DNA of 64,000 nt from JAVJRN01 sp040218415 (GCA_040218415.1 JAVJRN010000058.1:15330-79329); one strand, 5' to 3'. Shown: positions 26,625 through 33,257, numbered from the stretch's first letter. Translations and numbers: made by a program. The notes: generated from the letters alone by a model not told the origin.

Positions 26625-27149
26625 TTAGTAAATTTCTTTTTTGACATGTGGTATCAAGGCCAAAATGACCGCTTGCACGTAGTATTCCGTTCTTCCCAGT
26701 AAACCATTCGTGAGTGAGCCTACCGCCCCACCCTTTTGCTTCGAGTTTTTCTCGCCGAAAACCTGATCATTGGCATAGCCAAGTTCTACACCCTGATGTA
26801 CCAAGTCCCTCACTTTGGGAGGCAGATAAAAAGTGCTTGTTCGAGATTGTCCTTTTTGATGCTTTGATAGTATGACAACCCACGCGAAAGCTTCCATACC
26901 GTCAGGTGTTTCTGCTATTCCTCCCTCAATGCCTACCCAATAATCCGCATTTTCAATGGTTGCTTTGGCATTTACAGCTCGGTTTTTAGCACCGGCTAAG
27001 GTTTCTTCATTGGTCATAGGTTGATCAGACACGCCAGAAGAAGTTGCGATCCCTTCGACTTCCAATAGCTCATTGGGAAACATCTGAGTAAATCCTGTTG
27101 ATGCACAATTGATTTTGACAGGGTTTTTTGAAGCAACGATAACTTTCAT
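26625..27149 (-). CDS. yjjX: Non-canonical purine NTP phosphatase, YjjX family
   Basis: The 174-residue protein starts MKVIVASKNPVKINCASTGF and includes GVSDQPMTNEETLAGAKNRA and DYWVGIEGGI, the hallmarks of the YjjX inosine/xanthosine triphosphatase family. These enzymes hydrolyse ITP/XTP and cleanse nucleotide pools. Length and motifs are complete (E in NEET, G-I-E-G-G-I, QKGGAVGSLTNGLLGR). It is a housekeeping-type gene unrelated to its neighbours, lying in the array downstream of a decayed copy. This suggests capture into the array, possibly as a selected payload. Confidence 0.85.
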   Translation of the reverse strand: MKVIVASKNPVKINCASTGFTQMFPNELLEVEGIATSSGVSDQPMTNEETLAGAKNRAVNAKATIENADYWVGIEGGIAETPDGMEAFAWVVILSKHQKGQSRTSTFYLPPKVRDLVHQGVELGYANDQVFGEKNSKQKGGAVGSLTNGLLGRTEYYVQAVILALIPHVKKEIY

Positions 27150-27217
27150 AGGAAAATGGTTAATGACTTGATAGGTCTCTTTGGCTTATTTGGAAGCGGC
27201 TATTCAGACGGGTTAGT

Positions 27218-27587
27218 TCAATTTTTGGTCTTTTGATATTTTGTTAATAATTCACTGGCATGCCGCTCTATGCTTTTGCTATCATTCTTATTATCTACAA
27301 TGAGCAGGCGCATTAAAGAGGCTAGTTGATTGAAGCTAGCTAAAAATTCTTTTTTGTCCCGCTGATTCCATCATTGATCCTCTAGTGGGATTTGGTATAG
27401 GTAATTGCTCTACTCATTATTGATTGGGTATTTACCCAAATGAGCGGCAAGCTGTTGGGCGTAAATCTCAGAAAAAGTGCTCAAGTCTTATACGGTCTGA
27501 CTATCGTCTGACCTTGTTTATAGTCAGGCGGAGATAGTGCTTACTTTCAATCATTTTCTTTCGGATTTTGCGGAGGAGGAAGAGCAT
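27218..27587 (-). pseudogene. Decayed DUF6090-type copy with REP-like insertion
   Basis: The ATG at 27587 overlaps the preceding stop (TAATG) and gives MLFLLRKIRKKMIESKHYLRLT. A REP-like hairpin replaces the membrane-helix region. The C-terminal tail of a family protein then reads through a few stops (WNQRDKKEFLASFNQLASLM, then a basic tail ending LLTKYQKTKN-stop at 27218). The middle of the protein is lost. Confidence 0.7.
27494..27535. repeat. REP-like hairpin
   Basis: One exact copy of ggtctgactatcgtctgacc at 27494-27513 is followed by ttgttta and a decayed inverted partner (tcaggcggagatag). It sits at the same point of a leader (just before the membrane helix) as the copies near 17087 and 29676. 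Confidence 0.8.
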
Positions 27588-28294
27588 TATTTCTGTTTTC
27601 TTAGTTCATTCATCAAATTGTAGGTCTGTTGTTGGATTTGTGTTAGTATCAATTTGGATATTCTATAGTGGTTCTGCTTTGCTGAAACTAGTTTGTTTAA
27701 CAATATGGCCACCTCTTCTTTCTTTATGGTTTCCCAGAAATGATCGTTTATAGGACCTGAATTAATTAAGCTAATCTCATTTTTTTGGGGAAGTCGGTAG
27801 CTGAACTCTGAAGTCGCCGACCAAAACTTTTGATAGGTCAAGTCTCCCAGCTCAATAATTAGTTCCTGATCCCTTTTTAGTGTGAACATTAAATTGGTAA
27901 GCTGCTTAGGAAGAAGACTAATATCTCCAGTAGAAGTAAGTGCTGAAAATGTATTTGTATTGAAGGGTCTAACTCTGTCGGCTAAAAGCGTAGCTTCATA
28001 GCGCGCAATTTTGTAGACGGTATCCAGGTTGGCAGAGGGTGCGGTCAACCGCTTTTGAAATGCTTCAAATTCCTTTTGACCTGCTTCAACATTAGAGAGA
28101 AAGTCTAACATTGCTATACTATCTTGTTGCAGGTCTTTTAAGAGAAACAACTTATAGCTATCCACTTTTTTCTCTTTTTTTCGATTATCATCCCAATCGT
28201 TTACCTGAAGGGCAATCAAAATACCCACAACCACAAGGAATATCTCCCCGACAGCATAGAGTAAATAAGTGCCTACTTTTTTATTTTCAATCAT
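27587..28294 (-). CDS. DUF6090-type membrane protein, original start codon lost
   Basis: The family leader is present in frame upstream, but its ATG has become ATA (tat on the plus strand at 28325-28327), as in (I)LFLLRKIRKK. The first usable ATG is at 28294, giving a 235-residue product beginning MIENKKVGTYLLYAVGEI with a full membrane helix and NDWDDNRKKEKK exit. Core TSTGDISLLPKQLTNLMFTL is drifted and resembles 20230-20961. The shortened leader loses basic residues; ATA initiation is possible but rare. It may be an expressed variant or an early pseudogene. Confidence 0.7.
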   Translation of the reverse strand: MIENKKVGTYLLYAVGEIFLVVVGILIALQVNDWDDNRKKEKKVDSYKLFLLKDLQQDSIAMLDFLSNVEAGQKEFEAFQKRLTAPSANLDTVYKIARYEATLLADRVRPFNTNTFSALTSTGDISLLPKQLTNLMFTLKRDQELIIELGDLTYQKFWSATSEFSYRLPQKNEISLINSGPINDHFWETIKKEEVAILLNKLVSAKQNHYRISKLILTQIQQQTYNLMNELRKQK

Positions 28295-28354
28295 TTTCTT
28301 TCGGATTTTGCGGAGTAGGAAGAGTATTTTGTTGGGTATAAATTTATTGGGTAG

Positions 28355-28621
28355 TCATGGGAATAACTTGTAAATGTCATTTCGCTTCACAAAGCGAACC
28401 AATTCTATATGATCTGCTGCAATGTAGAGCCCCAAACGATAATCCCCTATTCTAATTCTGTAAGCAGTTGGGTGACCTTTTATTTTTTTTAGTTGTGAGA
28501 TTTCCTCTATGCTCTTTACAGATTTTAGCTGATTCACTACCATTTCTACTTTAGAGATCAGCTTTTCATCTTTTATCTTTCTCACATCTTTGATGACTGC
28601 CTTAGAGTAAGTAACTCTCAT
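28355..28621 (-). CDS. RelE/ParE-type toxin
   Basis: The 88-residue protein MRVTYSKAVIKDVRKIKDEK... continues with KKIKGHPTAYRIRIGDYRLGLYI and VRFVKRNDIYKLFP. The order of basic residues and the YRIRIGDYRLGLY strand match the RelE/ParE fold; RelE members cleave mRNA on the ribosome. The start overlaps the antitoxin stop (ATGA). The family level is secure; whether it is an RNase or gyrase inhibitor is not. Confidence 0.8.
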   Translation of the reverse strand: MRVTYSKAVIKDVRKIKDEKLISKVEMVVNQLKSVKSIEEISQLKKIKGHPTAYRIRIGDYRLGLYIAADHIELVRFVKRNDIYKLFP

Positions 28622-28872
28622 TTCTCGTGAAGGGCTTCAAAGAAATCGGCTTCTGTACCTTGATCAGAACGATCCGCCTGCTGCATGAGCGCAAGAAGAC
28701 CCAAGTCTTCCTTTTCTTCTTGGGTCATATTGTCCATTCGTTCCTGCTCTTTTTGATGAACGTACGCCTGAACAGCCTTCTCCATAAGTTTCTTTACACT
28801 TATGTTTTCAAAAGCGGAGAGCACTTTAAGCTTGGTAAGTGTTGTTTCCTCAATATCTATATTTTTTCTCAT
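28618..28872 (-). CDS. Antitoxin of RelBE-type module
   Basis: The 84-residue protein starts MRKNIDIEETTLTKLKVLSA. A ribbon-helix-helix-like N-terminus (residues 1-45, with ENISVKKLMEKAVQAYV) is followed by an acidic tail (TQEEKEDLGLLAL...ADFFEALHEK) that suits toxin binding. It precedes the toxin with a four-base overlap. An AT-rich palindromic stretch at 28876-28897 (tatcaaatgtatataatatac) could be its operator. It lies 28 bases after the end of a leader stub. Confidence 0.75.
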   Translation of the reverse strand: MRKNIDIEETTLTKLKVLSAFENISVKKLMEKAVQAYVHQKEQERMDNMTQEEKEDLGLLALMQQADRSDQGTEADFFEALHEK

Positions 28873-28900
28873 TGTATATCAAATGTATATAATATACACT

Positions 28901-28945
28901 TTACTCAATCATTTTCTTTCAGATTTTGCGGAGGAGGAAGAGCAT
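28901..28945 (-). pseudogene. Array leader stub upstream of RelBE-type module
   Basis: From the ATG at 28945 the minus strand reads MLFLLRKI-stop-KKMIE-stop, the RKKMIE leader version of 27587-28294. No membrane-helix sequence follows; the next gene is the antitoxin 73 bases after the leader start. Confidence 0.7.
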
Positions 28946-28979
28946 GTTTTTAATTATTTATTGGCTGAGAAGATTATAC

Positions 28980-29026
28980 GGTCTGACTATCGTCTGACCT
29001 TGTTTACGTCAGACGATAGTCAGACG
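28980..29026. repeat. Inverted pair of REP-like hairpins
   Basis: A forward 20-mer (28980-28999, ggtctgactatcgtctgacc) is followed after 7 bases by an almost perfect inverted copy (29007-29026, cgtcagacgatagtcagacg). The pair forms a BIME-like structure. It lies directly downstream (on the minus strand) of the RAYT gene stop, so it may also serve as that gene's mobile end or terminator. Confidence 0.8.
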
Positions 29027-29048
29027 AGCCTACTACCATAATTATAAG

Positions 29049-29642
29049 TTATTCAAAAAGGTTAACTATTTGATAGTCTGGAATAGACTGAACAGATTGC
29101 TCATAAAACCTATTCTTTTCTATTTCGATAAAATCAAAAGCAAGTTGAGTATTACATAAAGTACCTTTTCTAACACCTAGGTAATCCCTAAAAGAACTAA
29201 ACTCCCAATCTTCCATTTTAGAGCAAATCCCAGCTTTCATGGGATTTTGGTGTATGTATTGGAAACAAATGAAAGGATAGTTGATGTCATTGGTAACTTC
29301 GAGTGATTTTGATTTCGTTTTTTGCCTAAATAAGGAACCACTTCGTTGATATTTTTTATTGAAATAATTTGCATAGCCACTACATAAAAGTCGAAACGCA
29401 TTCCCAAGTTCAGTACTCTCTATTGGACCTAGCCTAATTACTTTTGCAGATAAAGTATTGGCATTAATTAGAAAGTGAAAATGATTAGGCATTAAACAAT
29501 AGCAAATGGTATCTGCTATTTTGAATACATACTTTCTATAGATCATCAAAAACTGTAAATAGTCTTCCCTATCATAGAAAATAACTTCTCTATTATTCCC
29601 TTGATTATAAATATGATATAGTTGATTCGGTTGTACCTTCAT
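29049..29642 (-). CDS. REP-associated tyrosine transposase (RAYT, Y1_Tnp family)
   Basis: The 197-residue protein starts MKVQPNQLYHIYNQGNNREV and contains the HUH motif in CLMPNHFHFLINANT. Later come YIHQNPMKAGICSKMEDWEF and SSFRDYLGV, typical of the single-domain Y1 transposase family of the IS200 type. RAYTs recognise and cleave single-stranded REP hairpins. The gene is flanked on both sides by matching REP-like 20-mers (28980-29026 and 29676-29695), which supports a cognate pair. It follows a leader stub that carries a hairpin. It is complete in length for the family. Confidence 0.88.
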   Translation of the reverse strand: MKVQPNQLYHIYNQGNNREVIFYDREDYLQFLMIYRKYVFKIADTICYCLMPNHFHFLINANTLSAKVIRLGPIESTELGNAFRLLCSGYANYFNKKYQRSGSLFRQKTKSKSLEVTNDINYPFICFQYIHQNPMKAGICSKMEDWEFSSFRDYLGVRKGTLCNTQLAFDFIEIEKNRFYEQSVQSIPDYQIVNLFE

Positions 29643-29675
29643 ATATATACGGTCTTCATTCGGTCTGAATTATAC

Positions 29676-29712
29676 GGTCTGACTATCGTCTGACCTTGTT
29701 TATGGTCAGGGA
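29676..29712. repeat. REP-like hairpin upstream of RAYT gene
   Basis: An exact copy of ggtctgactatcgtctgacc (29676-29695) precedes ttgttta and a decayed inverted partner (tggtcagggatag). To its left, the words cggtcttcattcggtctga (29651-29669) also resemble the flank of the 17087 copy (tcggtcttccttattcggtc), so flanks as well as hairpins are shared. Confidence 0.8.
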
Positions 29713-29765
29713 TAGTTCTTATTCTGTATCATTTCCTTTCGGAATTTTCTTAAGAGGAAGAGCAT
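29705..29765 (-). pseudogene. Array leader stub upstream of RAYT gene
   Basis: From the ATG at 29765 the minus strand reads MLFLLRKFRKEMIQNKNYP-stop and then enters the REP-like hairpin. The break after the NKNY codons is at the same codon as in the copies at 17215 and 27587. The RAYT gene starts 123 bases after the leader start. Confidence 0.7.
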
Positions 29766-29770
29766 CGTTA

Positions 29771-30490
29771 TTATTCTAGGTTTCCGATTTCGTAAGATTT
29801 GATATCTGGATCCAGCTCTTGAGGAATTTTTGTTAGGATAAATTCAATGAACCGGATGTTTTTATGATATACGGCAGGCATATTCCTTGAAGCTTCCCTG
29901 TAAGCCAGATTTATCCGCCCCAACCAATATGGGTCGTTCAAAAACGCTTGCATGTTTTTTCGAATTGCTGGGTAAGATATTGCCGTGTCACTATCCAGAA
30001 AATGGGGATTGAAGCTGTAGATGTTCTCATAATTATCTTCAGTCATTCTAAAATGGGACTGGTTGAAGAGTGCATAATTTCCCGTTCCCGTGGATAGATC
30101 ATAGTATTGTCCAAGAGCGGTCACCAAGGTGTCGTTCTTTAAGGTTGGTGATTTGATGTTGTTTTGAAGGTGCTTGATTCCCTGAGTCACCACAGCATAA
30201 TCCGCGTTTGCCTTCAAGCCATTGAGCACCTTCCTGAACGCAATCACATCTCCTTCGGGTAAAGTCCCATCGATTGCTGGTTCTAAGGCCTTTGCAACTT
30301 TCTGTAGCCTATCCAACCTAAGATGGAAATAATTGGTGTCGATCTTGAGGTCAAATTGAATCATTTTGATTGCTTTGACTGTTTCCTCGCGGTTCTGTTG
30401 CTTTTCTCGCCACTCATCTACGATATAGGCAAGAGTAATTGCTAGAAAAATAGCGATGAGTTCGAATAGGTACTTGGCGTAGTTTTGCAT
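29771..30490 (-). CDS. Divergent single-helix membrane protein of the array (third leader type)
   Basis: The 239-residue protein starts MQNYAKYLFELIAIFLAITL and continues AYIVDEWREKQQNREETVKA. The layout (short leader, helix at about 8-27 with an early Glu, then a V.EW..K exit) follows the family, but the leader is of neither main class. The core position reads LKNDTLVTALGQYYDLSTGT. It is the first open gene of the right half-array, 143 bases after a double leader stub. It is probably a distant DUF6090-like relative. Confidence 0.7.
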   Translation of the reverse strand: MQNYAKYLFELIAIFLAITLAYIVDEWREKQQNREETVKAIKMIQFDLKIDTNYFHLRLDRLQKVAKALEPAIDGTLPEGDVIAFRKVLNGLKANADYAVVTQGIKHLQNNIKSPTLKNDTLVTALGQYYDLSTGTGNYALFNQSHFRMTEDNYENIYSFNPHFLDSDTAISYPAIRKNMQAFLNDPYWLGRINLAYREASRNMPAVYHKNIRFIEFILTKIPQELDPDIKSYEIGNLE

Positions 30491-30557
30491 CTTTGATTAT
30501 TTGGCTCATGGACTTTGAAAAAGATCGGTTTTTTTAAGGTAAGGTATGACCAGTATA

Positions 30558-30633
30558 ATTTCATTGATATTTTTAAAGAAGGAATAGCATGCTGTATAAA
30601 TTTTCGGTGGATTTTTCGGAGGAGGAAGAGCAT
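30558..30633 (-). pseudogene. Double leader stub at the 5' end of the array
   Basis: The ATG at 30633 gives MLFLLRKIHRKFIQHAI. Out of frame inside it, a second ATG at 30590 starts MLFLL-stop-KYQ-stop, whose DNA also follows the leader pattern. Two worn leaders in a row therefore mark the promoter-proximal end. The first leader stays open for 63 codons into unrelated sequence (ending near 30442), which might yield a short peptide. Confidence 0.6.
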
Positions 30634-30744
30634 GTCGCAAGATACAAACTTTAGATTTTCCTATTTTCACCATGCCAATTTTAGCTTCCAAAAAGCTTAT
30701 AGCATCTGCCGAGTATAGTTTCTTGTTTTCAATAGCATCAGGCA

Positions 30745-30776
30745 TAAAAAAACTCACTCGTGTTGGGCGAGTGAGT
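30745..30776 (-). terminator. Intrinsic terminator of the prohibitin-like gene
   Basis: On the minus strand a 9-bp stem (actcactcg / cgagtgagt) with a 7-base loop is followed by seven T residues. It lies about 50 bases after the stop of the prohibitin-like gene and isolates it from the array. Transcription of the array must therefore start between about 30634 and 30744 or by readthrough. Confidence 0.85.
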
Positions 30777-30824
30777 GGGTACTTGGGTGTTATTGGTACT
30801 TATATAAATCTGGTCTTCGCTCTC

Positions 30825-31673
30825 TTAATTACGCTTGCCTATATCGCCAACACCAATTAAGGGAATAGCACCAGAGCCAGTGACTTGTGGTAAAATTCCG
30901 TTCCATTTTTTGATCGCTTCGAGGTTTGCCTCAATCTTTCTGAGTTCAATGAGATCTGGAGAAATATTCATTTTCTGTAAACGCAATGCCTCTGCTTCTG
31001 CTGTTGCAGCTGCAATGGTTTGTTCTGCTTCTACTCTGATCCTATCCAAATCCCTTTTTGCTTTGAGTGCATTTTGCTCAGCCGTTTGCTTGGCTTCAAT
31101 AGCCTCCGTAAAAGTTTCTGAAAATCGGAAATTGATAATAGAAAAAGCATCTACTGAAATGTTTGACGCAAGCAATCGCCTTTCGAGTCCTTCCTGCATC
31201 TCTCTGCTTACTGCAGGTCTTTTTGTAATGAGCTCTTCCGCAGTGTACCTGGCCGAAACCGCTTTCATCACTTCCTGAATGGCAGGATCTATGATTCTTT
31301 CCTTGAATCTTACGCCGATGGTTTGGTATACCAAATTCGCTTTCTCAGGGATGATATGATAATTGAGTGCGACAGATAAATCTACGTCCTGAAGGTCAGA
31401 GGATGAAGATTCGGCATCAGTCATGGCTTTTTGAATCTTTACATCCATCAGAGTCACAGTCTGCATCACTGGGATTTTGAAGTGGAGGCCTTCGCCCAAT
31501 ACACCATCTTGGACAGCACCAAAATTGAGTAAAATTCCTCGTTCACCAGCGCCAACTTGCACCCATGGCCTAAAGGCAAACAGTGCGATAATTACTCCAC
31601 CAACTATTAATATGGTCTTCCATTGACCGCTTTTAAAAATGTTCATTATTTCGTTTTTGTCTTGATCGTTCAT
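30825..31673 (-). CDS. Prohibitin-like SPFH-domain membrane protein
   Basis: The 282-residue protein has a single N-terminal membrane helix (about 19-36, TILIVGGVIIALFAF). An SPFH/Band-7 domain follows (about 40-215; VGAGERGILLNFGAVQDGVL, then ALNYHIIPEKANLVYQ and DAFSIINFRFSETF). A charged coiled coil (AKRDLDRIRVEAEQTIAAAT) and a glycine-rich end complete it. The overall layout is that of prohibitin, which forms large ring assemblies at the membrane and modulates proteases. It is 127 bases after the hibernation-factor-like gene and may share its transcript. A second, lipid-anchored SPFH protein is at 50671-51450. Confidence 0.88.
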   Translation of the reverse strand: MNDQDKNEIMNIFKSGQWKTILIVGGVIIALFAFRPWVQVGAGERGILLNFGAVQDGVLGEGLHFKIPVMQTVTLMDVKIQKAMTDAESSSSDLQDVDLSVALNYHIIPEKANLVYQTIGVRFKERIIDPAIQEVMKAVSARYTAEELITKRPAVSREMQEGLERRLLASNISVDAFSIINFRFSETFTEAIEAKQTAEQNALKAKRDLDRIRVEAEQTIAAATAEAEALRLQKMNISPDLIELRKIEANLEAIKKWNGILPQVTGSGAIPLIGVGDIGKRN

Positions 31674-31800
31674 TTCGATTTTTGTTATTAGTTAAGGTGA
31701 AAATTGTTTCACCCAAATTTTTCCTTACCAACATGAATGAGCCTTTTGCTTAACTCATGTTGCAGGAAGTTGGGTTGTCATTGTTATCAAATAAAAGATG

Positions 31801-32112
31801 TCAGCCCTTCACTTTTCCATCTATGGTTTCTAGCATGGCCTTCAATTTTTCAAGTGCTTCATTCACCGCTTGCTCTACTGAGTTTTCATGGCAGGTTACG
31901 GCAATGGGTTTTCTTCCTTCAATTCGTGCTTCAAGCGTACACTTTTTGTCATTCTGTCCATTCTTAGGTCCGTTTTCATCTGCCAGATGGATTTCTATCC
32001 TCGTGATGTGCTCACTGAAATGAGAGAGCTCTTCTTCTATGAGGGCGCTCAAATAGCTTTCAAGCCTTTCGTCCCCAAGTATATTTTTATCTGTATTAAG
32101 TATAATTTTCAC
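31801..32112 (-). CDS. Ribosome hibernation promoting factor-like protein (HPF/RaiA family)
   Basis: The 103-residue protein starts MKIILNTDKNILGDERLESY and contains ITRIEIHLADENG and CTLEARIEGRKPIAVTCHEN, followed by EQAVNEALEKLKAMLET. The beta-alpha-beta-beta-beta-alpha order and length match short HPF/RaiA proteins, which bind the 30S subunit and silence ribosomes in stationary phase or stress. Sequence conservation is modest, so the function is inferred from the fold pattern. Its promoter region contains the repeat architecture described at 32150-32206, shared with the ice-binding-like genes, consistent with a stress or cold programme. Confidence 0.72.
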   Translation of the reverse strand: MKIILNTDKNILGDERLESYLSALIEEELSHFSEHITRIEIHLADENGPKNGQNDKKCTLEARIEGRKPIAVTCHENSVEQAVNEALEKLKAMLETIDGKVKG

Positions 32113-32149
32113 GTGATCTTTGTTAGTTCAAGTAATGTTTATTTGGTGG

Positions 32150-32206
32150 TAAAGGTGGTTGACTCTTTGCCCCAAAGTGTTACATCTAGGATGAAGAAGG
32201 TTACAT
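32150..32206 (-). promoter_or_regulatory. Putative regulon promoter 1 (HPF-like gene)
   Basis: On the minus strand ATGTAAC occurs at 32206-32200 and 32185-32179 (21-bp period), then after 21 bases CACCTTTA at 32157-32150. The same spacing holds at 33100-33156 and 35296-35352. CACCTTT(G/A) resembles the Bacteroidota -7 box TAnnTTTG with its first base changed, which suits an activator-dependent promoter. The direct repeats are one two-turn period apart, as for LytTR- or OmpR-type regulators. Confidence 0.6.
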
Positions 32207-32245
32207 ATATCACGGGTATTTGGGTAGAGATGAGCCGCCAGGGCA

Positions 32246-32277
32246 TAAAAAAAGCCATCTGATAAACAGACGGCCTT
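32246..32277 (-). terminator. Intrinsic terminator after ice-binding-like gene
   Basis: The minus strand reads ggccgtctgtttatcagatggc followed by seven T residues: a stem gcc(g/a)tctg / cagatggc with a short loop. It lies 23 bases after the stop of 32300-33037. Confidence 0.85.
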
Positions 32278-32299
32278 CACTTATAAAAAACAGAAAAAG

Positions 32300-33037
32300 T
32301 TATTTCATCACAATGGTATTGCCTTCCAGTGTAACTGAACCAGTACTGGTTAAAGCTTTACCGTCCAGCGTGGCGCCAGTGTTGAAAGTAATGGACTGAG
32401 AAGCCATCACAATGCCCTTAAAGACCGAAGTGGTACCAAAAGTGGCGCTACTTCCTACTTGCCAGAATATGTTAGAAGCTTTTGCTCCACCCGCTAGGAT
32501 TACCTGTCTTCCCGAAGTGGTCGTCAAAGTAGTCGCTATTTGGATGATGAATACAGCCTCTGCGTTTCCTTTCGCATCAAAAGTGACATCACCTGAAGAT
32601 ACCGCCAAAGAAGAAGTCGATTTGTACAAACCCGGAGTAAGCGTCAAACCGCCAATATTTCCAGAAAGAGTCATAATATCAGTGGAAGTTCTGCCTGCTG
32701 CATCGTTATAGGCTTTTGTCAAATCAAGTTTCGCTTGTGTAGCAATATTATCATTGACATGAAGCACTCCTGTATATTCTCCTGGAGGAAAACCATCTAT
32801 CGAAGAACCTGGACTTAAGGCCAAATCACCTGTGATATTTGTAGATCCAGTATTGGTAATGGATGCACCAGCTAATATCGCCAGCGCAGAGGTTCCTGAT
32901 AAGGCCACTTTAGCTTGACTGGTTGTTTGTATTGGTATGACTACCCCATCATTTGGAGAGGGCTCATCGTCTTTACATCCACTTAAAAGTAGCGCAGAGG
33001 CCAATGTAAAGACTGTTAATAGTTTTATCGTTTTCAT
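32300..33037 (-). CDS. DUF3494 ice-binding-like lipoprotein
   Basis: The 245-residue protein has a lipoprotein signal with lipobox LLLSGC (Cys21). It consists of one DUF3494 domain (about 45-243) with characteristic motifs LAILAGASITNTGSTNITGD, LALSPGSSIDGFPPGEYTG, LSGNIGGLTLTPGLYKSTSS and FWQVGSSATFGTTSVFKGIV. The fold is a right-handed beta-helix, known in ice-binding proteins and adhesins. Surface anchoring by lipid suggests adhesion or ice contact; not every DUF3494 protein binds ice. It is likely co-regulated with 33258-35264 by the shared promoter architecture. Confidence 0.9.
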   Translation of the reverse strand: MKTIKLLTVFTLASALLLSGCKDDEPSPNDGVVIPIQTTSQAKVALSGTSALAILAGASITNTGSTNITGDLALSPGSSIDGFPPGEYTGVLHVNDNIATQAKLDLTKAYNDAAGRTSTDIMTLSGNIGGLTLTPGLYKSTSSLAVSSGDVTFDAKGNAEAVFIIQIATTLTTTSGRQVILAGGAKASNIFWQVGSSATFGTTSVFKGIVMASQSITFNTGATLDGKALTSTGSVTLEGNTIVMK

Positions 33038-33099
33038 ATGTTTGTCGTTTGTTCCCGCTACCAGCGGTTGGTCATGAGAGGCTCATGATTTATAGATTA

Positions 33100-33156
33100 C
33101 AAAGGTGTATAGTATTCGTACTGGATATGTTACATAGCTTGGGTCAAGAGTTACAT
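33100..33156 (-). promoter_or_regulatory. Putative regulon promoter 2 (ice-binding-like gene)
   Basis: On the minus strand ATGTAAC at 33156-33150 and at 33135-33129, then 21 bases, then CACCTTTG at 33107-33100. Both intervals equal those of the other two promoters to the base. Confidence 0.65.
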
Positions 33157-33197
33157 AAATCGCATGTTTAGAAAAGCAGAAAGTGATTTTGATCATT

Positions 33198-33230
33198 AAA
33201 AAAAGCCATTCTGCAAATTGCAGAATGGCC
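33198..33230 (-). terminator. Intrinsic terminator after multidomain ice-binding-like gene
   Basis: The minus strand has a strong stem ggccattctgcaa / ttgcagaatggc with almost no loop, followed by seven T residues, 28 bases after the stop at 33258. Confidence 0.88.
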
Positions 33231-33257
33231 ATAATCACCAACCAACTTACTTTTCTT

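Larger units (their letters stand above)
2526..30633 (-). other. Tandem array of leader-sharing membrane-protein genes (DUF6090-type)
   Basis: All genes in this 28-kb block point left. Most intact members have 225-260 codons, separated by -4 to about 65 bases. Members share a 5' segment encoding a basic leader, one membrane helix with an embedded Glu, and a (D/N)(D/N)WN..RK exit motif. Most also show a weak mid-protein core (G..LI.ND.LR..I..LY). Between the 5' segments the proteins are highly divergent. Stubs and decayed copies lie at both ends and inside. Five unrelated small loci (GxxExxY, vapBC-like, yjjX-like, relBE-like, RAYT) are embedded, and a TPR/FlgO-type gene divides the block. The family has no established function that I know of. 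Confidence 0.85.

Noticed and set aside
29049..29642. Diversity-generating retroelement as the source of body variation.
   Set aside because: No reverse transcriptase or template repeat is present. The only mobile enzyme in the array is a Y1 transposase.
2564..30633. Repeated ggaggaggaagagcatg on the plus strand, looking like strong ribosome binding sites before ATG.
   Set aside because: It is the complement of the codons MLFLLRK on the minus strand. No plus-strand frame of quality follows, and Bacteroidota rarely use such sites.
2526..30633. A classical integron or CRISPR array.
   Set aside because: No tyrosine integrase, no attC-like hairpins between units and no short regular spacers. 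The repeated part is coding leader sequence. The cassette likeness is a comparison only.
30634..30744. A promoter for the whole array at about 30645-30700.
   Set aside because: TAAAGTTTG on the minus strand is one base too long for TAnnTTTG and no -33 element fits, so I do not list it as a feature.
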